DNA of 43,595 bases from RGIG5472 sp051867635 (GTDB lineage: Bacteria; Bacillota; Clostridia; Oscillospirales; Oscillospiraceae), in assembly GCA_051867635.1 (NCBI GenBank), contig JBJDYT010000082.1, forward strand, positions 1 through 43,595, in the 5' to 3' direction. The translations under genes were made by a program, and so were the position numbers. Below the pieces are notes generated by a model. That model searched no databases. It was not told the origin of the DNA and was given only the letters and a program-made list of their open reading frames with translations. Of the stretch, positions 14,457 through 21,668 are shown piece after piece; the stretch's first letter is position 1, and each line of letters opens with the position of its first letter.

Positions 14457-16058
14457 TTACGCCTTGTGCAGGATCAGTCTGCCGGGATGCTCCTCCGTGA
14501 GCTTCTTGTCGTGGTAGGCGATCTTGCCGTTGACGACCACATACTCGATGCCCTCGGAGTATTCGTTGGAGTGTTTATAGTCTGCCTTATCCTGCAGCTT
14601 GTCATAATCAAAGAGCACCATGTCGGCGTCCCAGCCCTCGCGGATGGCGCCCTTGTTGCGGAGCATGGTGCGTTCGGCGGGCAGCAGCGTGATCTTGCGG
14701 ATCATCTCCTCCAGGGAGAGGAGCTTTTTCTCTTTGTGGAAATAGCAGATGGCGTGGGGGAAGGTGCCCCAGGCGCGGGGATGGACCTTTTCGCCCCAGG
14801 TGCGGAAGAGGCCGTCCGTGCCGACCACCGTGTCAGGCGACATGAAGATGCGGCAGAGATCCTCCTCGCACATGGAGAAGTAGATCGCCGTGCCGTTGCC
14901 CTCGTTTTCGGCGAGCAGGTCGAAGTAGGCGTCAAAGCCGTCCTGGCCCCGGGCCTCCGCCGCCTCGGCGATGGTCATGCCGTCATACTGGGGCGTTTTG
15001 AGCAGGGAGGATATCTGGATGTTCTCCCAGCCGCCGCAGTTGATATACTGGTTTTCAAACGGGGTGTTGGGATCGAGGATATCCGCCTTCATCTTTTCGC
15101 GCATAACGGGGTCCGCCGCATAGCGGGCAAGACCGGAGACGCTCTCGGCGAAGTATTTGGGCGGCACCACCGCGTTGATGTTGGTCATGGAGGCGAGATA
15201 GGGGTACTGATCCATGGTGACCTGCTGGCCCTGGGCCCGGGCCTCCGCCACCAGGCGGAGCGTCTCCTCGGAGAGGCCCCAGTTGGGCCGGCCCTGGACC
15301 TTGTGGTGGGAGATGAACACGGGCACCCCGGCCTCGCGGCCGATGCGGAGCGCCTCTTTCACAGACTTCACCACGTCGTAGGACTCGTTTCGCATGTGCG
15401 TCGCATAGACGCCGCCGTATTCCGCGACCACCTTGCTCAGTTCGATAAGCTCCTCGGTATCGGCGTAGCAGCTCGGGGAGTAGATCAGTCCGGAGCTGAT
15501 GCCGAAGGCGCCGTGCTCCATGGCCTCACGGACGCTGGCCTTCATGATATCCAGTTCTTCTTTTGTACAGGGGCGGTTCTGATAGCCCATCACAGAGACG
15601 CGGAGGCTGCCGTGGCCGAGAAGCATCTTCGCGTTGCCGGAGAGGGGCAGGTGGTTCACATAGTCGATATACTTTTCAAAGGACGTCAGTTCCATGAACT
15701 GCTCGGGGAAGTCAATGGTGCCGACGGAGAGGACGCCCTTGACCTCCTCCTCATGGCCCCTGCGAATGGGGAACATGGAGGAGCCGCACTGTCCGCCGAT
15801 CTCCGTCGTGATGCCCTGGGAGATCTTGCAGAGCCGGCCAAAGTCGGTGCCAAAGACCAGATCGCCGTGGGAGTGGGTGTCAATAAAGCCCGGACACAGG
15901 TGCAGCCCCGTCCCGTCGATCACCTGCCGCGCCTCCGCGCCGGCGTCCGTCAGCACGATCCTGCCGTCCTTCGCGCCCACGCTGGCCTTGTAGGCCGGCG
16001 CGCCGGTACCGTCCACCACTGTCACATTCTGAAATAACAAATCAAGCAATGGCCTCAT
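14457..16058 (-). CDS. D-aminoacylase / N-acyl-D-amino-acid deacylase family amidohydrolase
   Basis: A 533-residue metal-dependent amidohydrolase that releases D-amino acids from N-acyl-D-amino acids, or acts on related N-acyl compounds. Key residues are the metal pair in FIDTHSHGD (His62, His64), the bridging cysteine in EIGGQCGSSMFP (Cys91), ATHMRNES, FISHHKVQG and the late Asp in VVGTDGLF. The C-terminal beta domain ends with GIEYVVVNGKIAYHDKKL. It has no signal peptide. The ATG at 16058 follows AAAGGA; a longer upstream start would add 12 residues without a ribosome site. It is first in the leftward run with the permease and M20 enzyme. A dihydropyrimidinase-like role is less likely given the Cys ligand. 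Confidence 0.9.
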   Translation of the reverse strand: MRPLLDLLFQNVTVVDGTGAPAYKASVGAKDGRIVLTDAGAEARQVIDGTGLHLCPGFIDTHSHGDLVFGTDFGRLCKISQGITTEIGGQCGSSMFPIRRGHEEEVKGVLSVGTIDFPEQFMELTSFEKYIDYVNHLPLSGNAKMLLGHGSLRVSVMGYQNRPCTKEELDIMKASVREAMEHGAFGISSGLIYSPSCYADTEELIELSKVVAEYGGVYATHMRNESYDVVKSVKEALRIGREAGVPVFISHHKVQGRPNWGLSEETLRLVAEARAQGQQVTMDQYPYLASMTNINAVVPPKYFAESVSGLARYAADPVMREKMKADILDPNTPFENQYINCGGWENIQISSLLKTPQYDGMTIAEAAEARGQDGFDAYFDLLAENEGNGTAIYFSMCEEDLCRIFMSPDTVVGTDGLFRTWGEKVHPRAWGTFPHAICYFHKEKKLLSLEEMIRKITLLPAERTMLRNKGAIREGWDADMVLFDYDKLQDKADYKHSNEYSEGIEYVVVNGKIAYHDKKLTEEHPGRLILHKA

Positions 16059-16137
16059 CCCTCTTTCCTTTGTTCGCAGGCAGTTTTGTAGCAATTGCCA
16101 AACAACTCCCCAAAACCGTCCGCTTTTTTATGAATCC

Positions 16138-16146
16138 ATTATAGCA
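16138..16146 (-). promoter_or_regulatory. extended -10 (TGCTATAAT) for the D-aminoacylase operon
   Basis: The minus strand reads TGCTATAAT about 80 bases upstream of the start at 16058. The -35 region is poor, which suits a promoter helped by an activator such as the LysR protein encoded nearby. Confidence 0.55.
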
Positions 16147-16212
16147 GGCAGAAATGCGTTTCGCTTTTCATCTTTTGGGTAGTCGGTATTCAGAATGTGA
16201 CTGGCCAGCCGC

Positions 16213-16242
16213 TTGCGAAACCCGCATCCGCCGTTTTATAAT
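16213..16242 (+). promoter_or_regulatory. sigma-A promoter for the rightward orphan gene
   Basis: TTGCGA (16213-16218), 18 bases, TATAAT (16237-16242), only 22 bases before the ATG at 16264. The divergent promoter is about 70 bases away. Confidence 0.65.
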
Positions 16243-16263
16243 ATTTTAACGGAGGATACGCGT

Positions 16264-16929
16264 ATGAAGAGATCAAAACAGTTGCTTCTTGCAATCACCG
16301 CAAGCCTATTCCTGCTCACTGCCCTGCCGCTCCCCTGCCAGGCGCTCACGCTGGAGGGCGGCCTCTCGCTGACGCTGCCGGACAGTTGGGAGGAAACGGA
16401 GCTTGACCGCGAGGGTCTGCTGCTTCACGCCATGAGCGGCGACGGCCGCTTCGAGCTGGGACTCGCTTCCAGCCGGACGCTGCGCACCAATTATGTGAAC
16501 AACTGGAAAGACGTCCCGGTCTCACAGCTGGAGGAGCAGGCGGAGGCCCTCTGCAGCCAGACGTCCAAGCAGATGCGGCTCACCGGCTGGTCTTTGCTGG
16601 AGCAGCCCCAGATGCGCTTCCTTGTCTTCAGCGGAGAGCTGCTGGACGAAAGCAGCGGCGCCGTGACGTCCGGCTTCACTCAGTACACCACCATCGTCAA
16701 CGGCGGCACGCTGCAGCTCACCTTTTATTACGACGGTGCGCTCTCGGACAGCGACAGGGCGGAGTTTGACGCTTTGGCGGAGTCCCTGCGCTTCGACACG
16801 CTCACCGGCCGCTCCTTTGACCGGGATCTCGTGTTGAAAATGGCCGGGCTGGCCGCGGTGGTCCTTCTCCTGATCGCCTCGCTGGTCTGGAACATCCTGC
16901 GCTACCGCCGCAAGCACTCTACCCGCTGA
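16264..16929 (+). CDS. secreted, C-terminally membrane-anchored protein of unknown function
   Basis: 221 residues that I do not recognise. A signal peptide of about 27 residues ends near LPCQA. An extracellular domain of about 165 residues follows, then one membrane helix (about 190-211) and a basic tail RYRRKHSTR, giving a type I topology. The domain opens with LTLEGGLSLTLPDSWEE and has alternating strand-like stretches such as FLVFSGELL and TLQLTFYYDGAL. This looks like the beta-rich lipoprotein or MOG1/PsbP-like folds that read SLTLP-W near the N-terminus, but that is only a resemblance. GGAGGA precedes the ATG. It has its own promoter and begins the rightward half of the accessory block. 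Confidence 0.75.
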   Translation: MKRSKQLLLAITASLFLLTALPLPCQALTLEGGLSLTLPDSWEETELDREGLLLHAMSGDGRFELGLASSRTLRTNYVNNWKDVPVSQLEEQAEALCSQTSKQMRLTGWSLLEQPQMRFLVFSGELLDESSGAVTSGFTQYTTIVNGGTLQLTFYYDGALSDSDRAEFDALAESLRFDTLTGRSFDRDLVLKMAGLAAVVLLLIASLVWNILRYRRKHSTR

Positions 16930-17052
16930 ATCCCGCATTTCCCCGCTCCTTTTCTGATCCCATATCCTGTATCCCGACCAATTCCGGACGGCGGAACGCC
17001 GCCTGCCGCACCCGCTGCGCCCACAGCGGACGCGGCGCTGCATGGAGGTAAT

Positions 17053-17967
17053 ATGGAAAAAACGCAAAAGATCGGGCAGACCGTCAACGAATACGCCGGT
17101 CAGATGACCGGCCTGCTGGGCGTGGGCTATGAAGACCTTGCATCCGGCGCCTCATTCTATTACCATGGAGATACGATCTTTCCCACCGCCAGCGTCTTCA
17201 AGCTCTTTATCCTGGCGGAGCTTTACCGGCAGGTCCAGGCGGGGCAGCTCTCGCTGGAGGACCGCTACCCGCTGGAGGCGCGCTTCAAATCTGTCGGCAG
17301 CGGCGTCGTGGCAGGCCTTCGGGACGGCGCCGTGCTGAGCGTGTACGACTACGCACTTTTGATGATGTGTATTTCCGACAACACCTGCGCAGACTTTCTC
17401 TATGACCTGACCGGGCCGGAGAACATCCGGCGGAACGTGCTGGAGGGCATCGGCCTCAGCCATTCGAAGGCGGACCTCTCCTGCGCGCAGCTGTTTCAAT
17501 ACTACTGCGGCGTGCAGCCGGAGCAGAGCCCGGCGGAGAAGACATACGCCTACTATCACGGCGACTTTTACAAGGCGCCGGCCTACACCTGCGTTATGGA
17601 AAAGGACGACGTGTCCGCGCCGGAGGACATCGTCAAGTTCCTCCGCTGCGTCTACTGCGGCGAATGGTGCGGCCGCGGCGTCTCGGACGGAATGCTGGGG
17701 ATCATGAAGAAATGCCAGACCAACTCCCGCATCCCCCGCCTGCTGCCCATCGACACGGCGGTGGCCCACAAGACCGGCACCTTTGACCGGGTCTCCAACG
17801 ACGCCGGCATCGTCTACACTGAAAAGGGCGACTATATCCTGACGCTTTTTTACAACGGCAATCTGGCCAGCGAAAACGAATACTACGGCAAAAACCAGCG
17901 CGGCGCCTTCGGCGACGACATGTTGGCCCGCCTCTCCAGGGAGATCTACGACATTCACACCTCCTGA
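17053..17967 (+). CDS. class A beta-lactamase-like serine hydrolase, no signal peptide
   Basis: 304 residues with the beta-lactamase/transpeptidase fold motifs: SVFK at 47-50 (Ser47 nucleophile, Lys50), SDN at 108-110 and KTG at 240-242. The N-terminus (MEKTQKIGQTVNEY) is hydrophilic, so the enzyme should stay in the cytoplasm, unlike true beta-lactamases. The ExxLN motif that carries the deacylating Glu166 in class A enzymes is not evident between SDN and KTG. That part is instead rich in Cys and Tyr. It is better viewed as an esterase, amidase or D-amino-acid-peptide hydrolase than as an antibiotic-resistance protein. GGAGGT precedes the ATG. The LysR gene follows by 49 bases, probably on the same message. 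Confidence 0.8.
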   Translation: MEKTQKIGQTVNEYAGQMTGLLGVGYEDLASGASFYYHGDTIFPTASVFKLFILAELYRQVQAGQLSLEDRYPLEARFKSVGSGVVAGLRDGAVLSVYDYALLMMCISDNTCADFLYDLTGPENIRRNVLEGIGLSHSKADLSCAQLFQYYCGVQPEQSPAEKTYAYYHGDFYKAPAYTCVMEKDDVSAPEDIVKFLRCVYCGEWCGRGVSDGMLGIMKKCQTNSRIPRLLPIDTAVAHKTGTFDRVSNDAGIVYTEKGDYILTLFYNGNLASENEYYGKNQRGAFGDDMLARLSREIYDIHTS

Positions 17968-18016
17968 CTGGGCCGGCCCGGCGCCGTCTTTCTGAACGAG
18001 GGAAAGGAGCAGGAAA

Positions 18017-18964
18017 ATGAACATCAGCGACCTCCGATGCATCGTACAGGTAGACCGGATCAAATCCATCAGCCGGGCAGCCGACTTGCTTTACATGTCC
18101 CAATCCACGCTCAGCCGTGTCGTGCGGGAAGTGGAGCAGGAGACCGGCATCGTTCTCTTTCAGCGGACGAACAAGGGCGTCGTGACGACGCAGGAGGGCG
18201 AGCAGTTCATCACCCGCATCAAGGCTCTGCTGGAGGACATCGACAAGCTGGAACGGCAGTACTTCCGCACCAACGCCTCCCGGCCCGAGGAGATCACCCT
18301 CCTGCTCGCCACCCAGCGCTCCTCCCCCGTGGTGGACGCCTTTGCCCAGTTCTATAAGCAGTACTGCCTCGGCCAGGCCCACTTCAATCTGGCGATCCTG
18401 GAAAACACGCGGGAAAACGTCCTGACCCTTGTGGCGGACCGGGCGTGCCACCTGGGCGTCGTCCACTATATGAGCAACGAGGCCGATTCCTTCCACCGCA
18501 ACTGTGAAAAGCTGGGCCTCAGCTGCTGCGTCATCGACGACAGCCCGGTCTATGTGCAGATCCGCAAGGAGCATCCCCTTGCCGGCAAGGCCGCCATCTC
18601 CCCGGAGATGCTGCGCCCCTATCCGCACATCACCTTCATCAACGAGGACGTGACGGGGATCAACTACTGCTCCGACATTTTTCAGTACAACCGCAATATC
18701 CTTGACAAGCGCATCCTCGTGCAGGACCGTGGGACCCTGCGGCACCTGATCTCGGAGACCGACGGCTACTACTTCGGCAACAACGCCACCTGCGCCCTGC
18801 CCACGCAGCAGAGCACCGCATATGTTCTGCTGAAGGACTACCCCCATACTATCCGGACGGCCTATGTCTACATCAGCAGCCACAGTCTCTCCCGGGAGGA
18901 AAGCCTTTTCATCAACACGCTGGAAAAACTGTTTTCCCGTTCCAAAAACGGACACAACGCCTGA
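18017..18964 (+). CDS. LysR family transcriptional regulator
   Basis: 315 residues. The N-terminal winged helix-turn-helix (about 1-62) reads SISRAADLLYMSQSTLSRVVREVEQETG, followed by LFQRTNKGVVTTQEGE and a linker helix. The C-terminal effector domain (about 90-300) has the LysR substrate-binding layout (ITLLLATQRSS, EHPLAGKAAISPEML). It is the only DNA-binding regulator in the 9.7-19 kb block, so it is the likely controller of the divergent D-aminoacylase operon and of the serine hydrolase gene. The ligand is unknown and may be an N-acyl or D-amino acid. The start follows GGAAAGGAG. Confidence 0.93.
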   Translation: MNISDLRCIVQVDRIKSISRAADLLYMSQSTLSRVVREVEQETGIVLFQRTNKGVVTTQEGEQFITRIKALLEDIDKLERQYFRTNASRPEEITLLLATQRSSPVVDAFAQFYKQYCLGQAHFNLAILENTRENVLTLVADRACHLGVVHYMSNEADSFHRNCEKLGLSCCVIDDSPVYVQIRKEHPLAGKAAISPEMLRPYPHITFINEDVTGINYCSDIFQYNRNILDKRILVQDRGTLRHLISETDGYYFGNNATCALPTQQSTAYVLLKDYPHTIRTAYVYISSHSLSREESLFINTLEKLFSRSKNGHNA

Positions 18965-19004
18965 ACCTTCCCCCCTCTGCGGCAAGGGCGTTTTCCCTGA
19001 AAAA

Positions 19005-19046
19005 GGAGGCCCGCAGTCTCAAGGCAGACTGCGGGCCTCCTCTGTT
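19005..19046 (+). terminator. terminator after the LysR gene
   Basis: A 15-bp perfect stem (GGAGGCCCGCAGTCT at 19005-19019 with its complement at 19026-19040) is followed by TCTGTTT. It closes the accessory block before spo0A, which converges from the right. Confidence 0.8.
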
Positions 19047-19126
19047 TCATTCCGGGCGGCGCGGACGAAAAAATCCCCGCGGAAGGCATGCTGCCTCTCG
19101 CGGGGAGAGCGGTGTGCTTTTCTCTC

Positions 19127-19888
19127 TCACAGGATGCCGCGGCGGCCCTTGCGCTCCAGCGCCAGCCGGTCCGCCAGCATGGCGATGAACTCCGAATTGG
19201 TGGGCTTGCCCTTGGAGATGGATACGGTGTAGCCGAAATACTTCTGCAGCGTTTCCAGGTCGCCCCGGTCCCAGGCCACCTCGATGGCGTGGCGGATGGC
19301 CCGCTCCACCCGGGAGGGCGTGGTGCCGAAGCGCTTAGCCACCTCCGGATACAGCACCTTGGTCACGGCGTTGATGACGTCCATGTTCTCCACGGTGAGC
19401 ACGATGGCCTCCCGCACATACTGGTAGCCCTTGATATGGGCCGGCACGCCGATCTCGTGGAGCATGCGCGTCACCTCGTTGCGCAGCAGCTCCTCAGCCG
19501 AGAGCTGGGGGCCGTCCTCCCCCGCCAGCTGGCGCAGGCGCGACAGCAGCGCCTCCTCCTCGCAGGGCTTCGGCAGAAAATAGCTGACGTCCAGCTCGCA
19601 GGCCTCCGCCACCACGCGGTCCGTGCAGAAGGAGGAGACCACCACCGTCTTGGGCCGCACGTCCAGCTCGCTGAGACGGCGCAGCAGGGTCATGCCGTCC
19701 AGGCCCGGCAGCACCACGTCCAGCACCACCAGGCGGGGCGCCTCCTTCCGGATCATCTGCAGAGCCTCCGCTCCGTCGCCCGTGGAACCCACCACCTGAA
19801 ATTCTTCCGTCTCATCTAATCTTTTCTGCAGCAGGGCGCGGAACTCCTCGTTCGCGTCCGCCAGGATCACACTGATCTTGTTGCCCAT
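19127..19888 (-). CDS. spo0A: stage 0 sporulation protein A (Spo0A)
   Basis: Master response regulator of sporulation, 253 residues. The receiver domain (1-125) has phospho-acceptor Asp57 in LVVLDVVLPGLDG, Ser85/Ser86 at the switch position and Lys107 in FLPKP. The C-terminal DNA-binding domain (about 138-250) contains the invariant recognition region with RFGTTPSRVERAIRHAIEVAW and SKGKPTNSEFIAMLAD. The usual two acidic residues near the start are D-A here: ADAN at 10-13, where B. subtilis has ADDN. Possible 0A boxes lie upstream at 20020-20071. Its place next to spoIVB is the conserved Firmicute order, interrupted only by a small cysteine-rich gene. Confidence 0.96.
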   Translation of the reverse strand: MGNKISVILADANEEFRALLQKRLDETEEFQVVGSTGDGAEALQMIRKEAPRLVVLDVVLPGLDGMTLLRRLSELDVRPKTVVVSSFCTDRVVAEACELDVSYFLPKPCEEEALLSRLRQLAGEDGPQLSAEELLRNEVTRMLHEIGVPAHIKGYQYVREAIVLTVENMDVINAVTKVLYPEVAKRFGTTPSRVERAIRHAIEVAWDRGDLETLQKYFGYTVSISKGKPTNSEFIAMLADRLALERKGRRGIL

Positions 19889-20019
19889 ACCTTCGCCAGT
19901 TCCTTTCCGTTATGATTGCGCCGCCTGCCCTCCGGCAGGCGAAGCCCGGGCCGTTTCGCCCGGAACGCGCTGCTGACTGTGTATACAAACTATCACAATG
20001 AGACAACTTTTTCAAGCCA

Positions 20020-20071
20020 TTCGACAGGATTTGTGTGATATTTCTTTCTGCATTTTTCGACTTTTTTCGAC
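20020..20071 (-). promoter_or_regulatory. spo0A: cluster of 0A-box-like sites upstream of spo0A
   Basis: On the minus strand TGTCGAA, a perfect match to the 0A-box core, lies at 20020-20026. Two further copies of AGTCGAA lie at 20055-20061 and 20065-20071, each differing only in the first base. They stand 130-180 bases before the spo0A start, in an AT-rich stretch, and suggest autoregulation by Spo0A~P. A weak TTGTCT (20001-20006) with TATACA (19980-19985) may be the sigma-A promoter. Confidence 0.55.
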
Positions 20072-20138
20072 TAAATATAAGTTTTTGCAATTTTATTAGA
20101 AAGTATACATAACGGCAAAATTATGGCCCGAGCCATTT

Positions 20139-20177
20139 GGAGAAGGAGCGGGGCGCGCCGCGCCCCGCTCCTTCTCC
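20139..20177 (-). terminator. 17-bp perfect inverted repeat after the small cysteine-rich gene
   Basis: GGAGAAGGAGCGGGGCG (20139-20155) pairs perfectly with 20161-20177 around a five-base loop. It sits six bases after the stop at 20183. There is no T run on either strand, so termination would be atypical; it may protect the 3' end of the message. Confidence 0.55.
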
Positions 20178-20182
20178 GCCGC

Positions 20183-20395
20183 TCAGCGGACTGTGCCCCG
20201 GTGGTACTCCTCGTTGATCTCCCGGATCTCCTTTTCCCCCTCGATATAGGGGCGGTACAGCTCGTCCACCAGGCCGCCGCCCAGGGAGCCGCAGCTGCTG
20301 CAGCCCTCGCAGGAGCCGCCGCAGGCGCTGAGGGCCTGCCGCACGATCTGCTCCCGCTCCTCACGGGTGGTGTCTTTGATCAGGATGGATTTCAT
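20183..20395 (-). CDS. small cysteine-rich protein between spoIVB and spo0A, function unknown
   Basis: A 70-residue soluble protein. The N-terminus is helical and charged (IKDTTREEREQIVRQAL). The centre has C25, C29, C32 and C35 in CGGSCEGCSSCGSLGGG, and the C-terminus is acidic and aromatic (YRPYIEGEKEIREINEEYH). The four closely spaced cysteines (CX3CX2CX2C) could hold a metal or Fe-S cluster. CX3CX2C also resembles the radical-SAM motif, but the protein is far too small for that fold. AAGGA precedes the ATG, and the frame is intact and compositionally normal, so the gene looks real. Similar short proteins occur in clostridial genomes, to my recollection, without a known function. It could be cotranscribed with spoIVB, 49 bases upstream. 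Confidence 0.75.
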   Translation of the reverse strand: MKSILIKDTTREEREQIVRQALSACGGSCEGCSSCGSLGGGLVDELYRPYIEGEKEIREINEEYHRGTVR

Positions 20396-20416
20396 AGCGC
20401 GTTCCTTTCTGCCGCT

Positions 20417-20439
20417 GCGCCGGGGTCGTCCCCCGGCGC
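20417..20439 (-). terminator. hairpin between spoIVB and the small cysteine-rich gene
   Basis: GCGCCGGGG (20417-20425) pairs with CCCCGGCGC (20431-20439). No T run is present, so it is more likely an intercistronic stem than a full terminator. Confidence 0.4.
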
Positions 20440-20444
20440 TTTGG

Positions 20445-21521
20445 CTATGCTACGGTCTCCCGGCCGCTTTCCGCGGCGGAAAGCATATTGTCGATAAAAA
20501 TGGCATACCCTTTGGTAGAGTCGTCCAACAAAACGTGGGTCACGGCCCCTACCAGGCGGCCGTCCTGCAAAATGGGCGAGCCGCTCATGCCCTGCACGAT
20601 GCCGCCGGTGGCCTCCAGCAGCTCCTCGTCCGTGATGGTCACCAGCATGTTCCGGGTGTTGCCGGAGAAGGGATAGAGCTTCGTGATCTCAATGTCGTAA
20701 GCCTTGGCCTCGCTGCCGGAAATATCCGTCAGCAGCGTGGCCTCGCCTGTGTGGACCTGGGAAGGATGGGCCACGGGCACCGCCTCGCCGGAGACGAAAT
20801 CGCAGTCCTCCATGGTGCCGAACACGCCGCATTCGTTGTTGTCATAGAGCTGGCCCAGGTCCTCCGTCAGGTCGAATTCCCCTTTCAGCTCTCCCGCCTC
20901 GCCGGGGCCGCCCTTGCGCACCGCCGTCACCGCGGCGCTCATGACCGCGCCCTCCGCCAGGGGCATGACAAGGCCGGTGTCCACGTCGTTGATGCTGTGG
21001 CCCAGGGCGCCGAAGGTGCCGCTTTCGGGGTCGTAATAGGTCATGGTGCCGATGCCCGCCATGCTGTCCCGTATCCAGGCGCCCATGCGGTAGCTTTCGC
21101 CGCTGGGCTCAGGGCGGAGCGTCAGCTCCCGCTCCTCGCCGTCACGGCTGACGGAAAGGGTCAGCGCCTTTCCGCCGCACTGGCGCAGCAGAGACTGCAC
21201 CTGCTCGGTGGAGCGGATCTCCTCTCCGTCGATGGCCAGGATGCGGTCGCCCTCCGTCAGGCCGCAGAGGGACGCCGGGGACGCGCCGCCCTCCAGGCCC
21301 TCCGCCAGGCCCACCACCATCACGCCCTCCGCGAACAGCTTCACGCCCACCGCCTTGCCCACCGGCACCAGATACCGCTGGCCGGCAGCGGGATACAGGG
21401 ACAGACAGGCCGCCGCGGGGACGGCGTAGCTGCGGTTGGTCTCGCTCAGCCCGAAAAGGCAGAGCAGCAGGCTCAGCGCCAGGGCCGTCCGCCTTTTCCA
21501 GTGATTTCCTGTTTTTTCCAA
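20445..21521 (-). CDS. spoIVB: SpoIVB peptidase
   Basis: A 358-residue serine peptidase exported from the forespore into the intermembrane space, where it cuts SpoIVFA to trigger pro-sigma-K processing. An N-terminal membrane anchor lies at about 10-27. A PDZ domain (about 75-150) contains LCGLTEGDRILAIDGEEI. The peptidase domain has the catalytic His in TFGALGHSIND and Ser in IVQGMSGSPIL. The start was placed at a TTG (21521) because GAGGTGAG lies just upstream at the right distance. A GTG at 21558-21560 would add 13 charged residues and has no clear ribosome site. Neighbour to spo0A as in other spore formers. Confidence 0.93.
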   Translation of the reverse strand: MEKTGNHWKRRTALALSLLLCLFGLSETNRSYAVPAAACLSLYPAAGQRYLVPVGKAVGVKLFAEGVMVVGLAEGLEGGASPASLCGLTEGDRILAIDGEEIRSTEQVQSLLRQCGGKALTLSVSRDGEERELTLRPEPSGESYRMGAWIRDSMAGIGTMTYYDPESGTFGALGHSINDVDTGLVMPLAEGAVMSAAVTAVRKGGPGEAGELKGEFDLTEDLGQLYDNNECGVFGTMEDCDFVSGEAVPVAHPSQVHTGEATLLTDISGSEAKAYDIEITKLYPFSGNTRNMLVTITDEELLEATGGIVQGMSGSPILQDGRLVGAVTHVLLDDSTKGYAIFIDNMLSAAESGRETVA

Positions 21522-21630
21522 TCTCTCACCTCTCTTTTTCTGCCGCTCGATCGCCGGCACGCTTACTTTCTGCAGAACGCGACGGCTTACGCTTTGAAAA
21601 AAGAGGCGATTTTGGGATGCGGATTTTCCA

Positions 21631-21652
21631 CGCCGCCGCCGCGGCGGCGGCG
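21631..21652. repeat. 22-base perfect GC palindrome upstream of spoIVB
   Basis: CGCCGCCGCCG followed directly by its complement, with no loop bases. It lies between the ftsZ stop and the spoIVB start and is flanked by TTTT and AAAA. It could form a cruciform or act in ftsZ transcript ending; neither is shown. Confidence 0.5.
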
Positions 21653-21668
21653 AAAACGCCCGGGGCGG

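Noticed and set aside
14238..16037. Long plus-strand open frame opposite the D-aminoacylase gene
   Set aside because: It is a shadow frame; the minus strand carries the metal-binding motifs and a ribosome site.
17053..17967. Beta-lactam resistance gene
   Set aside because: There is no signal peptide and no ExxLN motif, so a resistance role is not supported even though SxxK, SDN and KTG are present.
20183..20395. Radical SAM protein
   Set aside because: CX3CX2C is present, but 70 residues cannot form the fold and no SAM-binding motifs follow.
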